Source of the DNA: Mycobacterium colombiense
GTDB taxonomy: Bacteria > Actinomycetota > Actinomycetes > Mycobacteriales > Mycobacteriaceae
Direction: 5' to 3'
Length of the DNA: 64,000 nucleotides
Assembly: GCF_001665835.1 (NCBI RefSeq)
Contig: NZ_LZSX01000039.1
Span: forward strand, 1 to 64,000
Shown here one piece after another: positions 51,025-59,260 of the stretch (positions are counted from its first letter, which is position 1; each line of letters starts with the position of its first letter). A model generated the notes under the pieces. That model saw nothing but the letters and a program-made list of their open reading frames with translations. It did no database searches and was not told where the DNA came from. The position numbers were made by a program, and so were the translations under genes.

Positions 51025-52326
51025 TCAGCCCTGCCCGGACACCGCCGTTTCGGGAACATTCGCCCGTCGCCGAACGGGTTTGGCGTAGCGGGCGCCCAGC
51101 GCCGGAACCGCGATCGGGCCCTGGTCGCGAACCGCCTCGATGGCATTGCGCAGCGGACGGGCAAGGCCCGCAAAGGATCCCATGTCGAACAGCAGCGGGG
51201 TCAGCAGCCGGTTGTGGACGAAGCCGAAGGAGCTGCCGGTCTCGGGGTCGGCCCAGCCGAGCGTTCCGCCCAGCCCGACGTGACCGAAACCGTGCAGTAA
51301 ACCGGGCACCGGCGACTCGTGGTAGCCGAGGTGAAATGGCATGGGCACCACCATGTTCGCATCGGGCCACTTGCGCCGCGCGTGACCGGCCAGTCCATGC
51401 GCCAGGTCCTCGGAGAGGAACTTCTTTCCGTCGATGCGGCCGTCGTTGGCCAGCACGCCGAACATCTTGGCCAGCGCCCGCGCGGTCACCACGCCGTTGG
51501 CGGCGGGCACCTCGCCGTCCAAAAACGGGGTGTCACCCTTGATCAGGGAGATGACGCCGGGGAAGTACATCGCGCCCAGCGCACCGGAAAACGGCAGACC
51601 GGCCACCCTCGGTGCGATGAAGTTGATCACCGGTGCGCGCAGCCTGCCCTGCGGTATCAGGATTTGGGCCGGCGTGGTCGGTGAGCCTTCCGGTGGGCGG
51701 CCCAGATGCAGCCCGTCGGTGTTGAGCGGTCGGGCCACCTCCTGGCGGATCAGTTCGCGCATGCCTTTGCCGGTCACCGCCCTGGCCAGACCGGAGAGCA
51801 GCCATCCATAGGTGAGCGCGTGGTAGGCCTGCACGCCGCGCAGGTGATCGACCGGCGCCGCCGCGAGTCGCTCCTCCATCAGCAGGTGGTCCATCAACTC
51901 CGCCTTGGTGACGCCCCGCAGGTGTGACAGCCCGGATCGGTGCCGCAGGACGTCGCGGACCGTGATCTCGGCCTTCCCGTTGGCGGCGAACTCCGGCCAG
52001 TAATCGGCGACCGGCGCGTCGTAGGACAGCAGGCCGCGGTCGGCGAGCCGGTGAATCACGGTCGACGCGACGCCCTTGGTCGCCGAGAACACCATGGCGC
52101 CGGTGTCCGCGGTCCAGCGCTGGGTGCCGGCCCGGTCCGACCACCCGGTCCAGACGTCCACGACGGCCACCCCGTCGACGTAGACGCTCAGCGCTCCCCC
52201 GCCGAACCGGCGCCCGGGAAACAGCTGGGAGAACACCCTGATGGCGCTCGCGAAACGCGGGTCGGCGGCACCGGACACACCGCGCGGCAAGCCAGCGTCG
52301 CTGACCAGCAGAGTCGACGGCGTCAC
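51025..52326 (-). CDS. Beta-lactamase-like serine hydrolase/esterase
   Basis: 433 residues from GTG 52326. Class C beta-lactamase-type fold (PF00144): SXXK nucleophile motif in MVFSATKGVASTVIH near residue 80, the DVLRHRSGLSHL helix, the YXX-type Tyr in YHALTYGWLLSGLARAV, and the HXG-like segment HGFGHVGLGGTLGWADPETG. No signal peptide. Family members are carboxylesterases/lipases of the Lip group rather than antibiotic hydrolases. Lies between the two cutinase genes on the opposite strand. Confidence 0.9.
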   Translation of the reverse strand: MTPSTLLVSDAGLPRGVSGAADPRFASAIRVFSQLFPGRRFGGGALSVYVDGVAVVDVWTGWSDRAGTQRWTADTGAMVFSATKGVASTVIHRLADRGLLSYDAPVADYWPEFAANGKAEITVRDVLRHRSGLSHLRGVTKAELMDHLLMEERLAAAPVDHLRGVQAYHALTYGWLLSGLARAVTGKGMRELIRQEVARPLNTDGLHLGRPPEGSPTTPAQILIPQGRLRAPVINFIAPRVAGLPFSGALGAMYFPGVISLIKGDTPFLDGEVPAANGVVTARALAKMFGVLANDGRIDGKKFLSEDLAHGLAGHARRKWPDANMVVPMPFHLGYHESPVPGLLHGFGHVGLGGTLGWADPETGSSFGFVHNRLLTPLLFDMGSFAGLARPLRNAIEAVRDQGPIAVPALGARYAKPVRRRANVPETAVSGQG

Positions 52327-52365
52327 CGCGTCCCGGCGCCTCGAGCGTTCACGAGCTTGAAGCTA

Positions 52366-52518
52366 TCAGCCCTCGGGTGGCTCCGGATTTGCACCGGGGG
52401 CTTGTTCGGTGGGCGAGTCGTTCAAATAGCGCCTCAGCCGCAGTAGCTGATTGACCACGATGCCGATGCCGAGCAGCATCAACCCCACCACTACTGCCAC
52501 CACGATTGCGGTGCTCAC
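52366..52518 (-). CDS. Small single-pass membrane protein (50 aa)
   Basis: 50 residues from GTG 52518. One N-terminal transmembrane helix (TAIVVAVVVGLMLLGIGIVV) followed by LLRLRRYLND and an acidic Pro-rich tail. No family recognised. Divergent from the CsbD-like gene with a 60 bp gap. Codon use fits a real gene but the length makes this call tentative. Confidence 0.55.
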   Translation of the reverse strand: MSTAIVVAVVVGLMLLGIGIVVNQLLRLRRYLNDSPTEQAPGANPEPPEG

Positions 52519-52578
52519 GAGTCCATGATGACAGGGCTGGGGTTTTGATATCTCCCATTGCTGGGTAGCCACAGCGGC

Positions 52579-52752
52579 ATGAGTAACGAAGACAAGCTGA
52601 AGAACAAGATCGAGGACCTGGGCGGGCGCGCCAAGGAGGCCGCCGGCAAGGCGACCGGAGACGACGACACCAAGAACGAGGGCAGGGCGGACCAAGCGAA
52701 GTCCAGCCTGAAGGATGCCGGCGAGAAGGTGAAGGACGCCTTCAAAAAGTAA
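52579..52752 (+). CDS. CsbD-like stress protein
   Basis: 57 residues from ATG 52579. Hydrophilic, Lys/Asp/Ala-rich CsbD family pattern: EDKLKNKIEDLGGRAKEAAGKATGD followed by a second similar repeat ending VKDAFKK. Induced by general stress in other bacteria; disordered in solution. Its TAA overlaps the cutinase ATG by one base (TAATG). Confidence 0.9.
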   Translation: MSNEDKLKNKIEDLGGRAKEAAGKATGDDDTKNEGRADQAKSSLKDAGEKVKDAFKK

Positions 52753-53477
52753 TGAGCATTCGCAAGGTATCGGCCGCCACGCCCGTGCGCCGGCTGTCGG
52801 TTTGCATGCTGTCCGCGGCGGCGGTGGGCGGCGGTTTGATGCTAGCGAGCGCGCCCGTTCCGTCCGCGGCGGCCGAGCCGTGTCCCGACGTCGAGGTCGT
52901 CTTTGCCCGGGGATCCGGCGAACGGCCCGGCGTCGGCGGGATCGGTCAGCCGTTCATCGACGCGTTGCGCTCACAGATCGGCGGCAGGTCACTGACCGTC
53001 TATCCGGTGAATTACCCTGCCAGCACCGACTTTTCGAGCCCCGACTTCCCCGTGACCGTCATCGACGGAATCCGGGACGCCAGTTCGCACATCGAGTCGA
53101 TGGCGGCGAATTGCCCCAACACCAAAGAGGTGCTCGGCGGCTACTCGCAGGGCGCGGCGGTGGCGGGCTACACCACATCGGCCGCCGTGCCCCCGGGTGT
53201 CCCCGCATCCGCGGTACCCCCGCCGATGCCGCCGGACATCGCCAAGCACGTGGCTGCCGTGGCGCTGTTCGGGACGCCGTCGGGCCAGTTCCTGCAGAAG
53301 TACAACGCACCCCCGCTGACCATCGGGCCGCTGTATCAGCCCAAGACGCTCGAGTTGTGCGCGCAGGGCGACCCGGTCTGCGGCAACGGCGACGACTCCG
53401 GTTTCGCCGCGCACACGTCTTATCCGGTTAACGGCATGACAAGCCAAGCCGCCAACTTCGCCTCCAGCCACCTGTAG
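52752..53477 (+). CDS. Secreted cutinase family esterase
   Basis: 241 residues from ATG 52752. Signal peptide with a long hydrophobic core (SVCMLSAAAVGGGLMLASAPVPSAAA, cleavage at about residue 41), then CPDVEVVFARGSGERPGVG, nucleophile Ser in LGGYSQGAAVAGY, Asp in CAQGDPVCG, His in GFAAHTSYPVNG. A paralogue of the 50375 cutinase with an extra Pro-rich loop (about residues 150-165). Coupled to csbD. Confidence 0.93.
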   Translation: MSIRKVSAATPVRRLSVCMLSAAAVGGGLMLASAPVPSAAAEPCPDVEVVFARGSGERPGVGGIGQPFIDALRSQIGGRSLTVYPVNYPASTDFSSPDFPVTVIDGIRDASSHIESMAANCPNTKEVLGGYSQGAAVAGYTTSAAVPPGVPASAVPPPMPPDIAKHVAAVALFGTPSGQFLQKYNAPPLTIGPLYQPKTLELCAQGDPVCGNGDDSGFAAHTSYPVNGMTSQAANFASSHL

Positions 53478-53504
53478 GTTTTTGCGGTCTTGCAGAATGA
53501 GCCG

Positions 53505-54491
53505 ATGCGGGTTCTGATCACGGGCGGTACCGGGTTTGTCGGCGGGTGGACCGCCAAGGCCATTTCCGATGCCGGGCACTCCGTCAGGTTCCTGGTCCGA
53601 AACCCCGACAAGCTGCAGACCACCGTCGCCAAGCTGGGCGTCGATGTCTCGGACTTCGTCGTCGCGGACATCGTCGACCGGGTCACGGTGCGCGAGGCGT
53701 TGCAGGGATGCGACGCCGTCGTGCACAGCGCCGCGCTGGTCGCCACCGACCCGCGCCAGACGCCCGAGATGCTCGCCACCAACATGCAGGGCGCCCAGAA
53801 CGTTCTGGGTCAGTCCGTCGAACTCGGCCTGGATCCCATCGTCCACGTGTCCAGCTTCACCGCGCTGTTCCATCCGGACCTGGAGACGCTGACCGCGGAC
53901 CTGCCGGTGGTGGGCGGCGCGGACGGATACGGAACGTCCAAGGCGCAGGTCGAGATCTATGCCCGGGGCCTGCAGGATGCGGGAGCGCCGGTCAACATCA
54001 GCTATCCGGGCATGGTGCTCGGCCCGCCGGTCGGCGACCAGTTCGGTGAGGCCGGCGAGGGGGTGCGGGCGGCCGTGCAGATGCACGCGATCCCCGGCCG
54101 CAGCGCGGCATGGCTCATCGTCGACGTCCGCGACCTGGCCGCGTTGCACGCGGCGTTGCTCGAGCCCGGACGCGGACCACGCCGCTACACCGCCGGCGGT
54201 CATCGGGTGCCCGCGGCCGACCTCGCCAACCTGCTCGGCGAGGTCGCCGGGACGCCGATGGTCGCCGTCCCGATCCCGGACACCGCACTGCGGGTTGCGG
54301 GCGCGGTGCTGGACCGGGCGAACCGTTTCCTGCCCTTCGAGACGCCGTTCACCTGGGCGGGCATGCAGTACTACACGCAGATGCCGGCGTCCGACGATTC
54401 TCCGAGCGAACGAGACCTCGGCATCACCTATCGGGACCCCAAAGAGACCGTGGCGGACACCTTCGAGGCCATTCGCGCCGCAGGCGGCTGA
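53505..54491 (+). CDS. NAD-dependent epimerase/dehydratase family protein (Rv3725-like)
   Basis: 328 residues from ATG 53505; a CAGAAT hexamer 6 nt upstream suggests another leaderless start. Extended SDR: MRVLITGGTGFVGGWTAK dinucleotide loop, VHSAALVA, HVSSFTALF and active-site YGTSK (Tyr-X3-Lys). Family members include dihydroflavonol-4-reductase-like and 3-beta-HSD-like enzymes. Substrate unknown. Position corresponds to Rv3725. Confidence 0.88.
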   Translation: MRVLITGGTGFVGGWTAKAISDAGHSVRFLVRNPDKLQTTVAKLGVDVSDFVVADIVDRVTVREALQGCDAVVHSAALVATDPRQTPEMLATNMQGAQNVLGQSVELGLDPIVHVSSFTALFHPDLETLTADLPVVGGADGYGTSKAQVEIYARGLQDAGAPVNISYPGMVLGPPVGDQFGEAGEGVRAAVQMHAIPGRSAAWLIVDVRDLAALHAALLEPGRGPRRYTAGGHRVPAADLANLLGEVAGTPMVAVPIPDTALRVAGAVLDRANRFLPFETPFTWAGMQYYTQMPASDDSPSERDLGITYRDPKETVADTFEAIRAAGG

Positions 54492-54503
54492 CCGTGGGGT
54501 GCC

Positions 54504-54893
54504 TCAGCCGGCGGGCTTGATCTCCAGGCCGACGTGCACCTTGTCGATGCCGCCGCGGACGATCGAGTGCACGTAGAACCACGGCGCGTGGTACCAGTAC
54601 CGCTTGAGGACGGCGTTGTAGACGCGTCGCGTCTCCGACTTCGGAAGCACCCGGGCGACGGCTTCGACCTCTTCGCTCTTGGGCTTGCCCAGCGCCCCGC
54701 TCTTGGCGATCGTCACCCTGGGAGTGTTGTTGATGCGCTTGGTTTTCCACGACCCGTCGTCGGTGATCACCAACAGCGTGTCGTCGCCGTCGGGCACGCC
54801 CCAGATCGGTGTCGGTTTCGGGCGGCCGTCCTTGGTGAATGTCGTCAACAGCACGTACTTGGACTGGATAACGTCCTTGAAGCTGGGGGCCAC
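54504..54893 (-). CDS. PPOX-class F420-dependent oxidoreductase
   Basis: 129 residues from GTG 54893 with AAGGAA upstream. Split beta-barrel flavin/F420-binding fold: YVLLTTFTKDGRPKPTPIWGV strand pair, TDDGSWKTKRINNTPRVTI (phosphate-binding Lys/Arg), and EVEAVARVL. Mycobacterial relatives bind F420 and reduce a range of substrates. Convergent with the epimerase gene. Confidence 0.87.
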   Translation of the reverse strand: MAPSFKDVIQSKYVLLTTFTKDGRPKPTPIWGVPDGDDTLLVITDDGSWKTKRINNTPRVTIAKSGALGKPKSEEVEAVARVLPKSETRRVYNAVLKRYWYHAPWFYVHSIVRGGIDKVHVGLEIKPAG

Positions 54894-54975
54894 GCGTGTT
54901 CCTTACCTGTGCAGGGATTGCCCCATCCCTATCCCCGGTAGTTAAGAAACTTAAACGCGGCGGGCAACCGTGCAG

Positions 54976-56430
54976 TCACGACGTCGCGGCCGAAATGGAT
55001 TGGCTCACCGTGTAACCGTCGATCCCCTCGGTGCCGAGTTCGCGGCCGTACCCGCTGTTCTTGACCCCGCCGAACGGTGCCGCCGGATCCATGATGTAGC
55101 CCTCGTTGACGCCGAAGGTGCCCGACCGCACCCTGGCCGCCACGCCGTAACCGCGCTCGACGTCGGCGGTGAACACCGAGCCGGCCAGCCCGTATTCGGA
55201 GTCATTGGCGATCCGAACCGCCTCGTCCTCGTGCTCATAGGAGATTACGGTCAGCACCGGACCGAAGATCTCCTCGCGGGCGATCCGCATGTCATTGGTG
55301 GCATCGCTGAACAGCGTCGGCCTTACGTACCAACCGGTTTCGAGGCCGTCGGGCATCTCGCTGCCGCCGGTGACCAGGCGCGCGCCCTCGCTTCTACCCG
55401 ATTCGATGTAGCCACGGACCCGCGCCTGCTGGCGCTGCGCCACCAGCGGCCCGATCTGGGTGTCGGGGTCGGCCGGGTCGCCTACCGTCATCGACTGCAT
55501 GCCCGCCGCCAGCGCGTCGACGAACTCGTCCTTGCGGGCCTGCGGCACCAGGATTCGGCTCAGCGCATTGCACACCTGACCGCTGTTGGCGAGGCTGGCC
55601 ATCTGAATCGCGTTGGCGGTCGCGGCCGGGTCGGCGTCGTCGAGCACCACGGCGGCCGACTTGCCGCCCAATTCCAGGCTCACCTGTGTCAGCCGCTGGG
55701 CGCACGCCAGCGCGACCTGCCGCCCGGCGGCGGTGGACCCGGTGAACGAGACCTTGTCCACGCCCGCGTGGCCCACCAGCAGTTCACCAACGTCGCGGCC
55801 GCCGGGTACCACGTTCAGCACGCCCGGCGGAAAGTCCGCTGCCGCAACGAGTTCGGCGAGCAGCTGCGCGTCGAGCACGGACTCGGGGGCGGGCTTGAGT
55901 ACCACCGAGCACCCGGCCAACAGCGCCGGCACGATCTTGCACATGGTGAGGAACTGCGGCATGTTCCACGGCACCACCGCGGCCACCACGCCGACCGGTC
56001 GCTTGACGATGCGAATGTCCTTGCCGTACAGGCCCGGACGATCCTGTCGCCACTGGTAATTCGCCGCCATGCCGCAGAACGCCGAGATCATGGTCAGCGG
56101 TAAACGGACCTGCGCCATCTTCGCGAAGGTGATGGGCGCGCCGATCTCGGCCGAGATCAGCGCGGCCATGTCAGCCCGCCGCTTCTTGTAGATGCCGGCC
56201 AGGCGGGCGAGCGCATCGATCCGCTCCGCCGGCTGCATGCGGGGCCACGGCCCGGTGTCGAATGCCCCGCGCGCCGCGCCGACGGCGCGGTTCACATCCT
56301 CGGGTCCCGCGGCGACCGCATGGCCGATCACCGCCTCGCTGTGCGGCGAAACCACCGAGATGACGGTGTCGTGTCCAGAGGCTGGTGCCGTCCATTCCCC
56401 ATCGATGAAGAGTTGGTCCCTCTCGTACAT
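54976..56430 (-). CDS. NAD(P)-dependent aldehyde dehydrogenase
   Basis: 484 residues from ATG 56430, with AAGGAG 4 nt upstream. ALDH superfamily: VVPWNMPQFLTMCKIVPALLAGCSVVLKPAPES, coenzyme loop FTGSTAAGRQV, catalytic Glu in LELGGKSAAVVL, catalytic Cys in NSGQVCNALSRI, and the EEIFGPVLTVISYE motif. Oxidises an aldehyde to the acid. Downstream of an SDR by 31 nt on the same strand, so probably co-transcribed in the catabolic cluster; the first promoter carries operator site 1. Confidence 0.93.
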   Translation of the reverse strand: MYERDQLFIDGEWTAPASGHDTVISVVSPHSEAVIGHAVAAGPEDVNRAVGAARGAFDTGPWPRMQPAERIDALARLAGIYKKRRADMAALISAEIGAPITFAKMAQVRLPLTMISAFCGMAANYQWRQDRPGLYGKDIRIVKRPVGVVAAVVPWNMPQFLTMCKIVPALLAGCSVVLKPAPESVLDAQLLAELVAAADFPPGVLNVVPGGRDVGELLVGHAGVDKVSFTGSTAAGRQVALACAQRLTQVSLELGGKSAAVVLDDADPAATANAIQMASLANSGQVCNALSRILVPQARKDEFVDALAAGMQSMTVGDPADPDTQIGPLVAQRQQARVRGYIESGRSEGARLVTGGSEMPDGLETGWYVRPTLFSDATNDMRIAREEIFGPVLTVISYEHEDEAVRIANDSEYGLAGSVFTADVERGYGVAARVRSGTFGVNEGYIMDPAAPFGGVKNSGYGRELGTEGIDGYTVSQSISAATS

Positions 56431-56461
56431 CAATCTCCTTGGGGCTCTGCGTGTTCAGCGA

Positions 56462-57166
56462 TCAGGTGTTGCGGCCGCCGTTGACCCCGAGTATCTGGCC
56501 GGTGATGTAGCCGGCTTCCTCGGAGACGAAAAAGGCGCATGCCGCGGCGATGTCCTCCGGCTTGCCGACGCGACGTACCGGGGTGCGCGCGATGTGATCC
56601 TCCACCGTGCCTCCGAGCAGGTGCCGCCGCTCGGCGCTGCGCAGCATCGGGGTGTCGACGAAGCCCGGCGGAACGGCGTTGACGGTGATGCCGGCCGGGC
56701 CGTATTCGAGGGCCAGCGACTTGGTCAGGCCGTTCACCGCGGACTTCGCGGCGACGTAGTGGGCCATGAACGGCTGCCCGGAGTGGGTGCTGGACGACGA
56801 GATGTTGACGATGCGACCCCATCCGGCCTCGACCATGTCGGGCAGCACGGCCTGGACGGTGTGGAAGACGCCGTGCAGGTTCACGTCGATGACCTTGGAC
56901 CATTCCTCGAAGGACATGTTCGAGAACTTTCCGAACCCCTCCACGCCTGCGGCATTGACCAGCACCAGAATCGGGCCGAACGCCGCGCGGATCTCCGCTA
57001 TCGCGGTATCGACCTGGGCGCGGTCGGTGACATCGGCGGCATAGCCGAAGCCGTCGTCGGTGGGGGTCAGGTCGAGGACTGCCACCCGGAATCCGTCGCT
57101 ACGCAATCGCTCGGCGACGGCACGGCCGATCCCAGAAGCGCCGCCGGTAACGACCGCCGTCTTCAC
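56462..57166 (-). CDS. Short-chain dehydrogenase/reductase (FabG-like)
   Basis: 234 residues from GTG 57166; an upstream ATG at 57217 would read through the operator and is less likely. Classical SDR: VVTGGASGIGRAVAERL NAD(P) loop, NAAGVEG, IVNISSSSTHSG with the catalytic Ser, YVAAK (Tyr-X3-Lys) and the PPGFVDTPML region. Reversible alcohol/ketone oxidation. First gene of the SDR-ALDH unit, with palindrome site 1 at 57189-57204 about 23 bp upstream. Confidence 0.9.
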   Translation of the reverse strand: MKTAVVTGGASGIGRAVAERLRSDGFRVAVLDLTPTDDGFGYAADVTDRAQVDTAIAEIRAAFGPILVLVNAAGVEGFGKFSNMSFEEWSKVIDVNLHGVFHTVQAVLPDMVEAGWGRIVNISSSSTHSGQPFMAHYVAAKSAVNGLTKSLALEYGPAGITVNAVPPGFVDTPMLRSAERRHLLGGTVEDHIARTPVRRVGKPEDIAAACAFFVSEEAGYITGQILGVNGGRNT

Positions 57167-57188
57167 GCGAGCAACACCCCAGCTTTCC

Positions 57189-57204
57189 TGAGCGACCGCC
57201 CAAA
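57189..57204. promoter_or_regulatory. TetR-type operator, site 1
   Basis: TGAGCGACCGCCCAAA, 15 of 16 identical to the reverse complement of site 2. Lies between the divergent SDR and LLM genes, so could control both. Confidence 0.65.
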
Positions 57205-57292
57205 TAATGGGCTTCACATGCCTATCACCCGGTCTCGCCCACGGTCAAGCGCGAGTTGTCGATGTCGCCTTGATTAGGTTCAGGGGCCCACT

Positions 57293-57298
57293 TAGGGT
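57293..57298 (+). promoter_or_regulatory. -10 box of LLM gene (leaderless)
   Basis: TAGGGT, followed by CCGTTG and ATG 57305 (6 nt). Confidence 0.5.
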
Positions 57299-57304
57299 CC
57301 GTTG

Positions 57305-58270
57305 ATGGACAGACCCCCGTTTCGTTTCGGAGTGCAGGCCACCAATGCCGCCGGGTCACGAGAGTGGCGCGATACCGTTCGTCGGGCCGAAGATCTCGGA
57401 TACACAACGCTTTTCCTCGCGGATCACTACCTGGGACCGGGACCGGCGCAGCGAGAAGCGCGCACCCCGCGCCAAGACCTGGCACCCATCGCGGCGATGG
57501 CGGCGGCGGCCGCCTGGACCGAGACCTTGCGCATCGGTTGCCGCGTCTTCTGCATCGACTATCACGTGCCCGCGGTGTTGGCCAAGGAAGCGGCGACTCT
57601 CGATCTGCTCTCCGACGGGCGCCTCGAATTCGGCATCGGCGCCGGATGGAGCGGAGTCGAGTACGCCGCGATGGGGCTAGCGTTCGACCGGCCGGGCCGG
57701 CGCATCGCCAAGCTGGCCGAGGTGGTCTCGCTCGTCAAGGCCCATTGGCAGGGCGAAGAACTGGACTACTCGGGCGAGTTGGTCGAGGTACGCGGCTATG
57801 CGGGACGACCACGGCCGGTGCAGCACCCCCATCCGCCGATCATGATCGGCGGGGGCGGGCAGCGCGTTCTCACGCTGGCCGGACGCGAGGCCGACATCGT
57901 CAGCATCTCGAGCGTGCCGTTTGTGGCGCACGATCCCGACGGGCTGGACCCACAGGCGGTGGCGCAGCGCCGGATCGGCTTCGTGCGTGCGGCCGCCGGC
58001 GCGCGCTTCGGCCGGCTGGACGTCGAAAGCTCGCCGTACTTCACCGAGATCACCGACGACCCCGAGACCGTACTGGCGGGCCTGGCGAAGTCGACGGGCA
58101 TCGGCGCCGACCTGTTGCGCGATCATCCGAATGTGCTGATCGGTTCGCTGGAACACGTTGCCGAGACGCTGCATTCGCGCCGGGAAACCCTGGGCATCAA
58201 CTATGTCACGGTGCAGCAGGCACAGCTCGACTCCTTCGCGCCGGTGGTGGCCCACCTGCACGGGCGGTGA
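57305..58270 (+). CDS. LLM class F420-dependent oxidoreductase
   Basis: 321 residues from ATG 57305 (a TTG one codon upstream is less likely). Luciferase-like monooxygenase TIM barrel: FRFGVQATNAAGSREW, LFLADHYLGPG, RLEFGIGAGWSGVEYAAMGL and PIMIGGGGQRVLTLAGREADIVSI. This subgroup (TIGR03621-like) is mycobacterial and uses F420 rather than FMN. Precedes the crotonase-Rieske unit on the same strand. Could reduce or dehydrogenate a ring ketone; inference. Confidence 0.9.
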   Translation: MDRPPFRFGVQATNAAGSREWRDTVRRAEDLGYTTLFLADHYLGPGPAQREARTPRQDLAPIAAMAAAAAWTETLRIGCRVFCIDYHVPAVLAKEAATLDLLSDGRLEFGIGAGWSGVEYAAMGLAFDRPGRRIAKLAEVVSLVKAHWQGEELDYSGELVEVRGYAGRPRPVQHPHPPIMIGGGGQRVLTLAGREADIVSISSVPFVAHDPDGLDPQAVAQRRIGFVRAAAGARFGRLDVESSPYFTEITDDPETVLAGLAKSTGIGADLLRDHPNVLIGSLEHVAETLHSRRETLGINYVTVQQAQLDSFAPVVAHLHGR

Positions 58271-58313
58271 GCCTTGACCGCCGCGACCGCAGGTGCAAGC
58301 ATGTCAGCTACCC

Positions 58314-58335
58314 GGTTTGGGCGATCGCTCAAACC
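58314..58335. promoter_or_regulatory. TetR-type operator, site 2
   Basis: Near-perfect 22 bp palindrome around GCGATCGC with arms GGTTTG/CAAACC; further flanks CAGCTACCC and AGGTGGCTG extend the dyad with two mismatches per side. 38 bp upstream of the crotonase start. Confidence 0.75.
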
Positions 58336-58372
58336 AGGTGGCTGACGGTTTCTCGCAGAATGAGACGGCTCA

Positions 58373-59260
58373 ATGGCAAAGCGAACCAGGTACAGCGAAT
58401 ATCGCGATCGGTATGCGAACTACCGGTTCGAACTCACCGACGACGGAATTCTGTTCATGCAATGCCACACCAACGGCGGCAGCCTGGTGTGGGACTGGCG
58501 CGCGCACGACGACATGTCGGATGCGTTCGCCGACATCGCCGGCGACCGCGAGATCAAGGTGCTGATCCACACCGGCACCGGCGAGAACTACAACGCCAAC
58601 TGGGGCCGCTTACCCAACGGTGAGCTGGTGGACAAGCCAGAGTACCAGGTGATGCCCGGCACCCGCGGCCTGGTCAAGCTCGACGAAAAAGCTTGGTACG
58701 CACGGCACCTGATCACCAACGTGCTCGACGTCGACGTCCCGATGATCAGCGCCGTAAACGGCCCGTGCAACATCCACTCCGAGGTGGCGCTGATGGGCGA
58801 TATCGTCCTGGCTTCCGAAGACGCCTATTTTCAGGACGCCTCCCACTTCCCCCGCGGCCAGGTGCCCGGCGACGGCCAGCACGTCATCTGGAGCTTCGTG
58901 GCCGGTCATACCCGCGCCCGCTACTTCCTGTTGACCGGCATGAAGCTCGGGGCGGCCGAGGCCAAGGAGTGGGGCGTCGTCAACGAGGTGCTGCCCAAGG
59001 ACCAATTGCTGGACAGGGCCTGGGAACTCGCCCGCGAACTGGTCAAGCGTCCACCACTGACGCTGCGCTATTCGCGCCAGTTGTTCACCAACCCGCTCAA
59101 GCGGGCCTTCATCGACGAGCTCGGCCACGGCCTCGCGCGGGAAACCTACGCGCAGCGCGCCTTCTTCCCGTTCGGGGGCGAGATGGCACCGCTGGACCGG
59201 GCCTGGGATCAGGAGCCCTGGGCCAACGGCGGGCAACGCAGTGCAGGAGTCACCTCGTGA
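58373..59260 (+). CDS. 6-oxocamphor-hydrolase-like crotonase (retro-Claisen C-C hydrolase)
   Basis: 295 residues from ATG 58373. Crotonase superfamily, but not a CoA hydratase: it aligns with Rhodococcus 6-oxocamphor hydrolase, which hydrolyses a cyclic beta-diketone. The five active-site positions I recall for that enzyme (His45, His122, His145, Asp154, Glu244) are all present here as His45 (WRAHDD), His135 (NGPCNIHSE), His158 (FQDASHFPRG), Asp167 (VPGDGQH) and Glu257 (ARETYA), the last four shifted by 13, because of one insertion near residues 75-110. Coupled to a Rieske oxygenase by a GTGA overlap. Confidence 0.9.
   Translation: MAKRTRYSEYRDRYANYRFELTDDGILFMQCHTNGGSLVWDWRAHDDMSDAFADIAGDREIKVLIHTGTGENYNANWGRLPNGELVDKPEYQVMPGTRGLVKLDEKAWYARHLITNVLDVDVPMISAVNGPCNIHSEVALMGDIVLASEDAYFQDASHFPRGQVPGDGQHVIWSFVAGHTRARYFLLTGMKLGAAEAKEWGVVNEVLPKDQLLDRAWELARELVKRPPLTLRYSRQLFTNPLKRAFIDELGHGLARETYAQRAFFPFGGEMAPLDRAWDQEPWANGGQRSAGVTS

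Noticed and set aside
57275..57296. Possible IdeR box (TTAGGTTCAGG...)
   Set aside because: Only the left half resembles the 19 bp IdeR consensus; the right arm does not match.
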